Assembly (NCBI GenBank): GCA_041569895.1
Contig: JBFFXF010000022.1
Coordinates: forward strand, 1-42,975
Length of the DNA stretch: 42,975 nt
From: JBFFXF01 sp041569895
GTDB lineage: Bacteria; Planctomycetota; UBA8108; JACQVS01
Direction of reading: 5' to 3'
Shown: piece by piece, positions 1 through 7,055 of the stretch
How positions within the stretch are numbered: position 1 is the first letter of the stretch
Layout of the letters: each line of letters opens with the position of its first letter
Notes under the pieces: model-generated
Told to the model about the DNA's origin: nothing
Seen by the model: the letters and a program-made list of their open reading frames with translations, nothing else
The model's database searches: none
Made by a program: the position numbers and the translations under genes

Positions 1-1
1 C

Positions 2-178
2 GCGGTCATCAACGGCGAGGGGAATGGCGGCGAGGGGAACGGCGGCGAGGGGAACGGCGGCGAGGGGACCGGCGGCGAGGGGAACGGCGGCGAGGGGAAC
101 GGCGGCGAGGGGAACGGCGGCGAGGGGAACGGCGGGCAGGGGAACGGCCGGCAGACCGCCGCGGGCGACGACGGCTGA
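2..178 (+). CDS. C-terminal fragment of a (GGEGN)n glycine-rich protein
   Basis: The frame is open from the left edge and ends at TGA 176-178, leaving 58 visible residues. After AVIN come about nine pentapeptide units of GGEGN type (one ends in T, the last reads GGQGN), then a short tail, GRQTAAGDDG. The 15-bp unit is exactly five codons, so copy-number change keeps the frame. Such Gly/Glu/Asn tails are usually flexible linkers or C-terminal extensions; nothing visible gives a function. Another forward frame (24-407) also stays open through the array, reading AARGT units. I prefer this frame because it runs in from outside the window and its composition is less extreme. The 5' end and function are unknown, and the stretch could be non-coding. 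Confidence 0.45.
   Translation, partial: AVINGEGNGGEGNGGEGNGGEGTGGEGNGGEGNGGEGNGGEGNGGQGNGRQTAAGDDG
14..150. repeat. 15-bp minisatellite, about nine copies
   Basis: Tandem units of GGCGGCGAGGGGAAC with few changes: one AAC is AAT, one is ACC, and the last unit has CAG for GAG. The array starts 13 bases from the window edge and lies in the (GGEGN)n reading frame. Confidence 0.95.
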
Positions 179-461
179 CCCGCTCGCACCGCCGGCTGCT
201 CCGGAGGGCACCACCCGCGCACGCCCTTCGCCCGGTGCGCAGAATCTGCAGGCTCGCGTGTCCTCCCTTGCAGCTCGTTCCGTAAACCAGCCCATTCGCG
301 GGGTTCTGGCCGCTCCTGGCACGATGGAACGGCCTTTGCGTTTCCCCGGCGCCGCGCCGCGTCTCGCGAGACGGCCGTCTCGTCGACACACGCGGCTCGG
401 CCGGTGACGACGCCCAGGGCGTCTCGCCGGAGTCATGGACCGGAAGAAAGTGGAGGCGACG

Positions 462-1523
462 ATGCAGTTCCTTCTCGGACAGGCTGTCGGACCCGATGTC
501 AACGCGGCCGGCGATGGACTCGGTGACGCTGCAGCCGGTGACGCTGTAGCCGGTGACGCAGTGGCCGGTGACGCAGTGGCCGGTGACGCAGTGGCCGGCG
601 ACGCAGTGGCCACGGCGGCCGAGCCCGTTGCGTCGATCGACGCGGCGATCGACACCGTGCTCGCCATCTGGAGAGATTTCCTCGAGCACCTGCCGCTGCT
701 GACCGTGGGCGTCGTGGTGCTCATCGGCACCTGGCTCGCGTCCGCCGTCCTCTCGAGAGTGGCGGTGCCCGTGCTCAGGAAGTTCCGCCTGCGAGCGTCA
801 CTTCGCCAGCTCTTTGCCCGCTTTCTCTACCTCGGCGTGTGGATCGCGGGGCTGCTGATCGCCGCCGTGGTCGTCTTTCCGGGCGTGACGCCCGGCCGGG
901 TGCTCGCGACCCTGGGTCTCGGCTCGATCGCCATCGGTCTGGCGTTCAAGGACATCTTCGAGAACTTCTTCGCCGGGATTCTCATCCTCTGGCGCTTCCC
1001 GTTCGAGAACGGCGACTTCATCGCGTGCGGTGACATCGTCGGGAGCGTCGAGGGGGTGACGGTTCGCAACACGCTCATCCGCAAGACGTCCGGTGAGCTG
1101 GTCGTCGTCCCCAACGCGACGATCTTCAAGAGCGCCGTCGACGTCCTCACCAATCTGGATCGCCGGCGCGTCACCGTCGGGTGCGGTGTCTCGTACGACA
1201 CCGATGTCGATCAGGCGCGCGAGGTGATCGAGAGGGCCGTGCGCTCGTGCGACACCGTCGACCGGGAGCGCCCCGTCCAGATCTTCGCGCGGGAGTTCGC
1301 CTCGAGCAGCATCGACTTCGAGGTGACCTGGTGGACGGGAGCGAGACCGCTCGACGTCCGCAAGTCGCGCGACGAGGTGGTCTCGGCCGTCAAGCGAGCG
1401 CTGGACGACGCCAACATCGAGATCCCGTTCCCGTACAGGACGCTGACCTTCAAGGAGCCGCTGACCACGGTGACCAATGGCGCCGGGCGGAAGGAGGCGG
1501 TCGGCGCGAGTACCGACGACTGA
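462..1523 (+). CDS. MscS-family small-conductance mechanosensitive channel
   Basis: Inner-membrane channel that opens under membrane tension to release solutes on osmotic downshock. The 353-aa protein has three hydrophobic segments at about residues 80-100, 121-140 and 147-180. The third holds the Gly/Ala-rich pore helix (TLGLGSIAIGLAFKDIFENF), followed by the MscS beta domain (ENGDFIACGDIVGSVEGV...VPNATIF) and a C-terminal alpha/beta domain. I chose ATG 462 because GGAGG lies 5 bases upstream; ATG 435 in the same frame has GGAG only two bases away. The N-terminus (about residues 22-50) is an unusual AGDAV pentapeptide array encoded by a 15-bp minisatellite, absent from typical MscS proteins. 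It precedes the first membrane helix and would probably be a disordered extension. The gene converges on the 951-aa unknown protein. Family call secure; the repeat's role is unknown. Confidence 0.95.
   Translation: MQFLLGQAVGPDVNAAGDGLGDAAAGDAVAGDAVAGDAVAGDAVAGDAVATAAEPVASIDAAIDTVLAIWRDFLEHLPLLTVGVVVLIGTWLASAVLSRVAVPVLRKFRLRASLRQLFARFLYLGVWIAGLLIAAVVVFPGVTPGRVLATLGLGSIAIGLAFKDIFENFFAGILILWRFPFENGDFIACGDIVGSVEGVTVRNTLIRKTSGELVVVPNATIFKSAVDVLTNLDRRRVTVGCGVSYDTDVDQAREVIERAVRSCDTVDRERPVQIFAREFASSSIDFEVTWWTGARPLDVRKSRDEVVSAVKRALDDANIEIPFPYRTLTFKEPLTTVTNGAGRKEAVGASTDD
522..612. repeat. 15-bp in-frame minisatellite in the MscS N-terminus
   Basis: Five to six units of the type GCCGGTGACGCAGTG, encoding VAGDA. 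The leftmost copies are more degenerate; the three or four on the right are nearly identical, which suggests recent expansion. Confidence 0.9.
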
Positions 1524-1570
1524 TCGCGGTCGCGTCTCGCCGCGGGCGGAACGCGTCGGGTCGCGGTCGC

Positions 1571-1597
1571 GAGCTTCGGGCGCTTTTGCGCGAGCTC
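1571..1597. terminator. Candidate bidirectional terminator hairpin
   Basis: Between the convergent MscS gene and the 951-aa gene, GAGCT (1571-1575) pairs with AGCTC (1593-1597). Inside it GCGC-TTTT-GCGC (1580-1591) forms a second stem with a TTTT loop. It sits right after the stop of the leftward gene. There is no clear T-tract, so this is a moderate structural call. Confidence 0.35.
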
Positions 1598-1598
1598 C

Positions 1599-4454
1599 TC
1601 AGAGCACGCAGAAGCGCCCGAGCTCGTCGTCGAGCTGCACGAGCAGCTCGTCGAGGGACTCGCGAGCCGCCACCGGCCGAGACCCCCGCCGCACGTGTAC
1701 CTCGACGAGCTCGCGGTGTCTCTCGAGGAGCTCCCCGATGGGGCGGCCGGGGAAGGACTGCTTGATCAGATTGGCGCTCAGCGCGTTCGGGGCGAAGCCG
1801 AGCTCGCTGTCCGACGTCAACAGCACGCGGTCGTCGTCGAAGCGCGTCTCGAACTCCACGGTCGCCGTCGGCCCCATGCCGTACACTCCCGGCGTGATCG
1901 TCAGCGACGCGGACCAGCGCGAGTCGCCCGCCACGTAGAGCCGGACCGCCGCGTGAGACACGGATCCGAGAACCGCGTCTCCCACGTGGCGCGCGCCGAG
2001 CGCGAGGATCGCCCTGTGTCGCCGTCGCGCCAGGTCCGGGTCGCGGAACCAGTCGGTCTGGAGCGCGGCGTCGACGTCCACCGCGCTGAAGGTGCCGTGA
2101 TCGCCCGACAGCAGACACTCGCCGACGCCGGGAACGGTGTTGCCACAGTACGGCACGGTGAAGATCTCCGGAGGAACCTGCTCGAACGAGAGGTCGTTCG
2201 GATCGCCGAGCTGCGGCTCGGCCGCGCCGGACTGGATCCCCTCGAGCGCCGGCGCGCACGGGTCGGTGACATCGAATCCGGGAATGCCGCCGCCGGGGAG
2301 CTGGGCGCCCGCGAAATCGGCGAGCGCGTCCGACTCGAGGCCCTCGATCGCGTCCGCCACGGTGCCCTCGTTCGCCGACGCGGTCTCGTCCGCGGGAGAC
2401 ACCGGCGCTTGCCGTCGCGCTTCCTCGAGGAGGGCGCTGACGTCCCACACGCCGGCGAAGCGCGCGCGGAAGAGCGCCTCGCCGAGCGCGCTGACGCACA
2501 GCGGTCGCAGCACGTCGTCGCCGGCGTACCGCGGTATCGCCGAAAGGGCCAGTCCGTCCACGGTCACGTTGTGGCGTCCGAGCGTCGAGTCGTGCTCGAG
2601 GATCTCGAGCGCCCGGTCCCGCTCTGACTCGTCCGCGGACTGAAGGGGGAGTGTGCCCCGGTCGACCTCCAGCGCCAGCGCGAGCGCGTGCCCGAGCGTG
2701 CCCGCGTCTGCGGGCGGCGAGGCACGCCGCATTCGCCACGCGCCGTCGATGCGCTCTCCCTCGTAGCGGTGCCGGGCGCCGTCGAACCGGCTCGTCGCGC
2801 GCCACTCGATCTCGCTTCCGTCCGGACAGCTCGCGAGGTGGCTCTCGAGGCGGCGCAGGATGGCCGGTTCGGGCCAGTGCGGCTCGAGAGTATACCCGCC
2901 GTCCGTGCTCTCGACGCGCGCCTGGCGCTCCCAGTACCACGGGATCCGACGCAGGGTCGCCGTCGGGTGGCGCACGGTCAGGGACAGGCGACACTCCGAG
3001 CGGCCCGCGAGGAGCCGCGGGATCCAGAGCGGCAGCCACGCCGCGTTGCCGGGGATCTCGACCGGTCCCCCCGTGATCTCGGTCGCGGGCGCCGGCTCCG
3101 GGGCGGTGTCGGCTCCGTGCGTGGCAGTCCCGTCCGGTCGACCCGGTTCGATCCCGACCGCCGCGCGCCACGCCGGGACGATGTCGTTCAGTCCGAAGGC
3201 GTCGAGCAGCAGCGGGAAGGTGTCGTCCTCCCACCCCGGAACGGTGCCGAGCAACGCGTCGCGCGCACCGTCACGGTCGTAGGCGATGCCGAGGCTGTCC
3301 ACGCGGCGGAGCGCCTCCTCGACGTCGCGGGCGATGTCGACGCGCGCACCGGCGGACTCGTCCTGCTCCTCTGCGCGATCGGGGCCGCCGGCGATGCGGT
3401 CCCACCAGACGCGGCCCTTCTCGATCGCGGCGAGCCGGGGCTGCGGGTCGTCCGCGGATCGGCGCAGCCAGAGGCCGCTCGCGGCCGAGGCGCGAAGCGC
3501 ATCGTGAAGGTCGACGACGAACACCTCGCGGGAGGCGGCGACCAGCCGGGCCTTGTCGCTCTGGAACGCCTCGAACCCATGTCGCCGGAGCTCGCGCTGC
3601 GTGGCGTCGGGATCCTCCGGCGAGACGACGAGCAGGATGTGGTCGGGGACTTTGGCGTGCTCGTCGATGGCATCGTCGCAGTCGTCGTCGATGTCGCTGC
3701 TGTCGCCATCGTCGACGTCGCCCCCGGCTCCGGCGCCGGCGCCGGTCGAATCGGTGGGCGTGTCGGCTGGAGCGCCGCCGAGCGCGAAGTCCGTCGAGAC
3801 CTCACAGGTCTCCTGCGGTCCGGCCTCGTCGTCGTCCTGCAGCCTCGACGCGAGGAGACCGAGGCCGAGCGCTCCGAGGAACGCGACCATCGAGCCGCGC
3901 ACGTCGCCCCGCTCGCTCGCCGGGACCGAGCGCCCGGTGATGGCGTCCTCGATCGACCGCGGCCCGGGTGTCACCCCGCCGGCCTCGAGCGTGGTGGCGA
4001 TCTGCTCGGCCTGCAGCAGGAGGAGCCGGTGACCCACCTCCGCGGCCGTCACGCCCTCGAGGGCTCTCGATCGATCGGCGGGCAAGCCGAGGAGGCGTCC
4101 GGCTTTCCGCACGAACCCGGGGACGTCGGTGAACGACTGCCACTCGGCGGGGTCGAATTCGAGCGTCGGGTCGGCGAGCGCCGGGTGATGCTCGCATTCG
4201 AAGACGATGCGGCCGCCGTTGAAGACGACGAGGTCCCAGCACGAGTTCCCGAACGCGCCCGCGCGAAAGGCGAGCCCCGAGACGTGCTGGAGCGCCGCGT
4301 CGACCTCGAGCGGGCGCCAGTCGCGGGCCGCGACCCAGGACCAGTCACCCTCGCCGCCGGTCTCCGCGTTCTCGAGATGTCCGAAGAGTGAGTCGATGAG
4401 CTCGCGCGGAGTTTTCCAGAGCGCCGCGACGGAGAGCGGCGAGCCGGCGCTCAT
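1599..4454 (-). CDS. Large hypothetical protein with acidic linker (951 aa)
   Basis: I do not recognise this protein. ATG 4454 is preceded by GGAGGGG at good spacing; the frame extends 32 codons further upstream but that part looks non-coding. The N-terminal region (about residues 1-170) looks globular, with Trp-rich patches and a hydrophobic stretch GSMVAFLGALGLGLLASRL near 210-230. An extremely acidic Gly/Asp linker (about 255-285) follows. The C-terminal two thirds look like one or more beta-rich soluble domains with no catalytic signature I can name. The last 200 residues look best ordered (YCGNTVPGVGECLLSGDHG..., GVYGMGPTATVEFETRFDDD). There is no signal peptide. It is transcribed alone and converges on mscS. 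The codon use (strong G/C third positions) and the strong Shine-Dalgarno say it is a real gene; its function is open. Confidence 0.85.
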   Translation of the reverse strand: MSAGSPLSVAALWKTPRELIDSLFGHLENAETGGEGDWSWVAARDWRPLEVDAALQHVSGLAFRAGAFGNSCWDLVVFNGGRIVFECEHHPALADPTLEFDPAEWQSFTDVPGFVRKAGRLLGLPADRSRALEGVTAAEVGHRLLLLQAEQIATTLEAGGVTPGPRSIEDAITGRSVPASERGDVRGSMVAFLGALGLGLLASRLQDDDEAGPQETCEVSTDFALGGAPADTPTDSTGAGAGAGGDVDDGDSSDIDDDCDDAIDEHAKVPDHILLVVSPEDPDATQRELRRHGFEAFQSDKARLVAASREVFVVDLHDALRASAASGLWLRRSADDPQPRLAAIEKGRVWWDRIAGGPDRAEEQDESAGARVDIARDVEEALRRVDSLGIAYDRDGARDALLGTVPGWEDDTFPLLLDAFGLNDIVPAWRAAVGIEPGRPDGTATHGADTAPEPAPATEITGGPVEIPGNAAWLPLWIPRLLAGRSECRLSLTVRHPTATLRRIPWYWERQARVESTDGGYTLEPHWPEPAILRRLESHLASCPDGSEIEWRATSRFDGARHRYEGERIDGAWRMRRASPPADAGTLGHALALALEVDRGTLPLQSADESERDRALEILEHDSTLGRHNVTVDGLALSAIPRYAGDDVLRPLCVSALGEALFRARFAGVWDVSALLEEARRQAPVSPADETASANEGTVADAIEGLESDALADFAGAQLPGGGIPGFDVTDPCAPALEGIQSGAAEPQLGDPNDLSFEQVPPEIFTVPYCGNTVPGVGECLLSGDHGTFSAVDVDAALQTDWFRDPDLARRRHRAILALGARHVGDAVLGSVSHAAVRLYVAGDSRWSASLTITPGVYGMGPTATVEFETRFDDDRVLLTSDSELGFAPNALSANLIKQSFPGRPIGELLERHRELVEVHVRRGSRPVAARESLDELLVQLDDELGRFCVL

Positions 4455-4693
4455 GCGACCCCTCCGAGGACAGCACCGGAGAGTGCGAGACCCATTCTCG
4501 GAACCTCCCGACTGGCGGATCGATACCACAACCCGACCGGCGCGAATCACGACCGCGATCCACGCATCCCCCTGACCCGTCTATCGGCGAGGGCCGCGCG
4601 TTTCTGATGTGAATGGCGGCGAGTGGGGAGGACCGCTCCGGCGCGCCACCGCCCGGGGGGCGCGCGGGGAGATTTTGGTGCGAAGGAAAGAGC

Positions 4694-4770
4694 TGGTAGC
4701 GGCGGCTGGACTTGAACCAGCGACCTAGGGATTATGAAGCCCTCGCTCTAGCCACCTGAGCTACGCCGCC
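4694..4770 (-). tRNA. tRNA with CAU anticodon (probably elongator Met; Ile2 possible)
   Basis: Read on the minus strand it folds as a full 77-nt cloverleaf with encoded CCA. Acceptor GGCGGCG pairs with CGCCGCT (G1-U72 wobble), D stem GCTC/GAGC, T arm GCTGG-TTCAAGT-CCAGC. The anticodon loop is TTCATAA, anticodon CAU. The anticodon stem AGGGC/TCCCT has a C31-U39 mismatch next to the loop. CAU can be elongator Met, initiator Met or the lysidine-modified Ile2. The initiator is unlikely because there are no three G-C pairs flanking the loop and 1-72 is paired as a wobble. The GCTACCA end suits elongator Met, while the T arm resembles bacterial Ile2 tRNAs, so the identity is not settled. Confidence 0.9.
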
Positions 4771-4780
4771 ACCGCGTGTC

Positions 4781-4813
4781 GTTGTTCTTCCGTTGTTCTT
4801 CCGGTGTTCTTCC
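4781..4813. repeat. 11-bp tandem repeat, three copies, 5' of the tRNA
   Basis: Units GTTGTTCTTCC (4781-4791), GTTGTTCTTCC (4792-4802) and GGTGTTCTTCC (4803-4813), abutting the 5' flank of the leftward tRNA gene. The 11-bp period is close to one helical turn. The stretch up to 4900 is pyrimidine-rich and has a CGTCAA (minus TTGACG) that could be a -35 box, but I find no convincing -10. Confidence 0.8.
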
Positions 4814-4937
4814 GGCCGGTCTGCTTCGACCTGCGTCGACCGTCGTCAATCGTCGTTGACCGTCTTCGGCCTTCCCAGGCCTTCTTCGGCCCGGTTCCGG
4901 GGGTTCTTCCACGACTTTTCGACGCGGAAACCGTGAT

Positions 4938-4966
4938 TTGACCAGGAACCGGGGAGGGCGTCAAGT
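4938..4966 (+). promoter_or_regulatory. Candidate sigma-70 promoter for comF
   Basis: TTGACC (4938-4943), 17-base spacer, TCAAGT (4961-4966). The -35 is good and the -10 is weak (three of six). It lies about 45 bases before the chosen comF start. Confidence 0.3.
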
Positions 4967-5011
4967 TTTGCAGGTTTGCGGTGCCGGGTGCGTGGTGGTA
5001 CGGGTTCTTTC

Positions 5012-5854
5012 ATGGTTCGTCGTCTCGAGCTCGCTCGTGTGCGCGCGGTCGTCGCGCAGCTGGGCCGGTGGGGCCGGTTGCTCTCCGGGGTGGCCCTCGA
5101 TGCGCTCTTCCCGCCGCACTGCCGCGACTGCGGTCGATCGATCGAATCGGAGGAAACCGGGGACCCGGTCCTCTGTCCGGAGTGCCGGCGAGCGGTGGTG
5201 TGGATCGATGTCGCGTGTGGACGGTGCGGCATGCCGGTCGTCGCGCCCGCCGAGGGAGCGCGTGATGACGGGGAGCGAGCCTGCGCCGAGTGCCGCGGAC
5301 GGCGGCTTTTCGTCGATCGCATCGTCGCCGCGGGACTGCACGACGGGCCGCTCCGGCACCTCGTCTTGCTGCACAAGTTCCGCGGGGACCGCGGGGCGCT
5401 GCTCTTCCTCGCCGAGACGCTCGCGCGCCTCTGGCGCGAGCGACTCGAGGCCGAGGTGCCGGCGACTCCCGGGAATCCCGGGGGCGGCGCGGCCGACCGG
5501 CCGGGGATGGCGCTCGTGCCGATTCCGGGACGCATCGCCTCGCGCATCGTCCGCGGACGCGACCCGCTCCGCGAGCTCGCCGAGGAGACGTCGCGTCGCA
5601 TCGGCCTGCCGTTGCGCCCGGTGCTCCGGCGGGCTCGTCGCACGCCGCGCCAGGTCGGGCTGCCGCGGGCGCGTCGCATCCGCAATCAGGTGGGGGCCTT
5701 CGCGATCAAGCCGGGCGTCGAGGCGCCGTCGGTCGCGGTGCTGATCGACGACGTCGTCACCACGTGCGCGACGGTCTCCGACGCCGCCCGGGCGCTGCGA
5801 CGTGCGGGCGCGCGACTGGTCTTCGCGATCGCCGTGGCCCGGTCTCCGTGCTGA
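5012..5854 (+). CDS. comF: ComF-family phosphoribosyltransferase-like protein
   Basis: ComF proteins have an N-terminal zinc-binding part and a type-I phosphoribosyltransferase fold. They are linked to DNA uptake in competent bacteria, with a cytoplasmic role that is not fully defined. The 280-aa protein has four CxxC pairs (C37/C40, C55/C58, C69/C72, C91/C94) and near the C-terminus the PRPP-binding loop VLIDDVVTTCATV (about 243-255), where the usual T-T-G is T-T-C. Family length is about 230-250, so it is slightly long, with a Gly/Pro-rich insert near 150-165. I chose ATG 5012; an in-frame TTG at 4976 is possible. It stands alone and converges on the fliN-like gene. No other competence genes are visible, so whether it acts in transformation is unknown. 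Confidence 0.9.
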   Translation: MVRRLELARVRAVVAQLGRWGRLLSGVALDALFPPHCRDCGRSIESEETGDPVLCPECRRAVVWIDVACGRCGMPVVAPAEGARDDGERACAECRGRRLFVDRIVAAGLHDGPLRHLVLLHKFRGDRGALLFLAETLARLWRERLEAEVPATPGNPGGGAADRPGMALVPIPGRIASRIVRGRDPLRELAEETSRRIGLPLRPVLRRARRTPRQVGLPRARRIRNQVGAFAIKPGVEAPSVAVLIDDVVTTCATVSDAARALRRAGARLVFAIAVARSPC

Positions 5855-5924
5855 CCTGCCGGTGCTCCGGGGAGCGGCGCCGTCCATGGTCGTGGACTGG
5901 GCGGTCGTGGACTCGGGCGGGTCG

Positions 5925-5948
5925 GCGAGTCCACGGGCGTGGACTCGC
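5925..5948. terminator. Bidirectional hairpin terminator between comF and fliN-like genes
   Basis: GCGAGTCCAC (5925-5934), loop GGGC, GTGGACTCGC (5939-5948): a perfect 10-bp stem just after the leftward fliN-like stop and 70 bases after comF. An upstream GTGGACTCG (5907-5915) can pair with the same central arm instead, giving two mutually exclusive hairpins. There is no long T-tract. Confidence 0.6.
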
Positions 5949-5956
5949 GGGGGAGC

Positions 5957-6283
5957 TCAGAGGTCACCCTCGAGCTTCTTGAGCGCCTCCTCCGGCGAGT
6001 CGACGGTCTCCATGTAGATGCCGAACTTGTCCTCGACCTTGATCGCCTTCCCCGTCCCGAGGAGCCTGTCGTTGACGTGGAACTCGAGCGGCTCCACGCT
6101 CAGCTTCTGGAAGGAGATCACCGCGTCGCGGTCGAGGGCGAGGACTTCCTCGAGGGTCATCTGCTTCTCCGCGAGGACGACGATCACCGGGAGCTCGACG
6201 TTGAGGACGCGTTCGAGGCGCTCGAGGTCGACGGTCGTCGGCTTCGTCTTCACTGGAATCGCTCCCGCATGTCGCTCCCGCAT
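5957..6283 (-). CDS. FliN/SpoA-domain protein (flagellar motor switch-like)
   Basis: The 108-aa product is almost entirely one SpoA (FliM/FliN C-terminal) domain. LNVELPVIVVLAEKQMTLEEV is the typical first strand and helix, LDRDAVISFQKL the GDVI-like turn, and VNDRLLGTGKAIKVEDKFGIYM the classic FliN end. In flagellated cells FliN sits in the C-ring and sets rotation direction; SpoA domains also occur in type III secretion sorting platforms. No flagellar or secretion gene is near, so here it may be a relocated fliN or a stand-alone scaffold. Start choice: ATG 6283 has GGGAG just upstream; GTG 6253 also has GGGAG 8 bases upstream and gives a 98-aa form. Between them lies an out-of-frame ATG mini-ORF. 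Confidence 0.85.
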   Translation of the reverse strand: MRERHAGAIPVKTKPTTVDLERLERVLNVELPVIVVLAEKQMTLEEVLALDRDAVISFQKLSVEPLEFHVNDRLLGTGKAIKVEDKFGIYMETVDSPEEALKKLEGDL

Positions 6284-6292
6284 GCCGCTCCC
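6250..6292 (-). promoter_or_regulatory. 13-bp repeat of Shine-Dalgarno plus start cassettes before the fliN-like gene
   Basis: On the minus strand GGGAGCGGCATGC, GGGAGCGACATGC and GGGAGCGATT follow one another, each carrying a GGGAG element. The first ATG (6283) is in the fliN frame. The second (6270) is out of frame and opens a six-codon ORF, MRERFQ, whose TGA (6252-6250) overlaps the in-frame GTG at 6253. This could be a slippage-made duplication or a leader-peptide arrangement. Confidence 0.5.
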
Positions 6293-6344
6293 GGTATTTA
6301 TCGGTCGCCGGGCGGCGGTTCTTCACCTGATGTCGGCAGGAGGC

Positions 6345-6373
6345 TTGATGTCGGCAGGGGGGGAATCTACAAT
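6345..6373 (+). promoter_or_regulatory. Sigma-70-type promoter of the rpmB-gatCAB operon
   Basis: TTGATG (6345-6350), 17-base spacer, TACAAT (6368-6373), about 70 bases before rpmB: a strong match for a GC-rich genome. The -35 lies in the second copy of a direct repeat, TGATGTCGGCAGG (6328-6340 and 6346-6358), 18 bp apart, which may be an operator or a duplicated -35. Confidence 0.7.
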
Positions 6374-6445
6374 GGTCGGTTCGTGACTTGATCGGCTCGC
6401 ACGACGAGCGCCAACTCCACCAGTCTGAGCCCCGAATCACCTCTC

Positions 6446-6721
6446 ATGAGCCGGGAATGTGAGTTCTGCAAGAAGAGGACCCAGGTCGGGCACAACTACG
6501 CCCGTCGTGGTCTGGCCAAGGCGAAGGGCGGTGTCGGCCGCAAGATCACCGGCAAGACCAAGCGCAAGTTCCACCCCAACTTGCAGCGTGTCCGGGTGCT
6601 CCTCGACGGCACCGTGCGTCGCGTCCGCGTCTGCACGCGGTGCCTGAAGTCGGGCAAGATCCGCAAGCCGATTCCGCGCGATCGCTTCCAAGTCATGAAG
6701 AGCTCCGTCGAGGCGTCCTGA
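6446..6721 (+). CDS. rpmB: 50S ribosomal protein L28 (zinc-binding form)
   Basis: A 91-aa basic protein with the L28 signature HNYARRGLAKAKGGVGRKITG, KRKFHPNLQRVRV and RVCTRCLKSGKI. L28 binds 23S rRNA near the tRNA exit region of the large subunit. The four cysteines C5, C8, C63 and C66 form the zinc ribbon of the C+ paralogue, the type used in zinc-replete cells; no C- paralogue is visible. It is the first gene of a likely operon with gatC (31-base gap), gatA and gatB. ATG 6446 has no obvious Shine-Dalgarno; the region just before it is CACCTCTC. Confidence 0.97.
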   Translation: MSRECEFCKKRTQVGHNYARRGLAKAKGGVGRKITGKTKRKFHPNLQRVRVLLDGTVRRVRVCTRCLKSGKIRKPIPRDRFQVMKSSVEAS

Positions 6722-6752
6722 ACCGCCTTCCGGGGTTCGTGCGGGCCGGGTC

Positions 6753-7055
6753 ATGCCGATCGAGATCACCGAACGACTGGTCGAGGACATCGCGCGCCTC
6801 TCGCGCCTCTCCCTGACGCCGGACGAGAAGGGCGAGCTGCACGGGCACTTCGAGAAGATTCTTCGATACGTGGAGAGCCTCGACACGCTCGACACGTCGA
6901 AGGTCGACCCCTCCATCTTTCCCCACGAGACGTCGAACGTCATGCGGCCGGACGAGGCGCGAGAGTCGCTGCCGGTCGACGAGGCGCTGCGGAACGCCCC
7001 CGCCACGCGCGACGGCTTCTTCATCGTCCCGCGCATCATTCAGGACGCCCCATGA
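6753..7055 (+). CDS. gatC: Aspartyl/glutamyl-tRNA amidotransferase subunit C
   Basis: The 100-aa GatC wraps around GatA and GatB and stabilises the GatCAB complex. That complex converts misacylated Glu-tRNA(Gln) and, in many bacteria, Asp-tRNA(Asn) to the amidated forms. Diagnostic segments are VEDIARLSRLSLTPDEKGEL, LRYVESLDTLDT and the C-terminal MRPDEARESLPVDEALRNAP...FFIVPRII. Its stop overlaps the gatA start by four bases (ATGA), so translation is probably coupled. Length is typical. Confidence 0.97.
   Translation: MPIEITERLVEDIARLSRLSLTPDEKGELHGHFEKILRYVESLDTLDTSKVDPSIFPHETSNVMRPDEARESLPVDEALRNAPATRDGFFIVPRIIQDAP

Noticed and set aside
9..689. Long minus-strand reading frame with Arg/Ser and Val-Thr-Gly repeats across the left edge
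   Set aside because: It is the antisense of the 15-bp arrays and of the MscS start; composition is extreme and no ribosome-binding site or domain fits.
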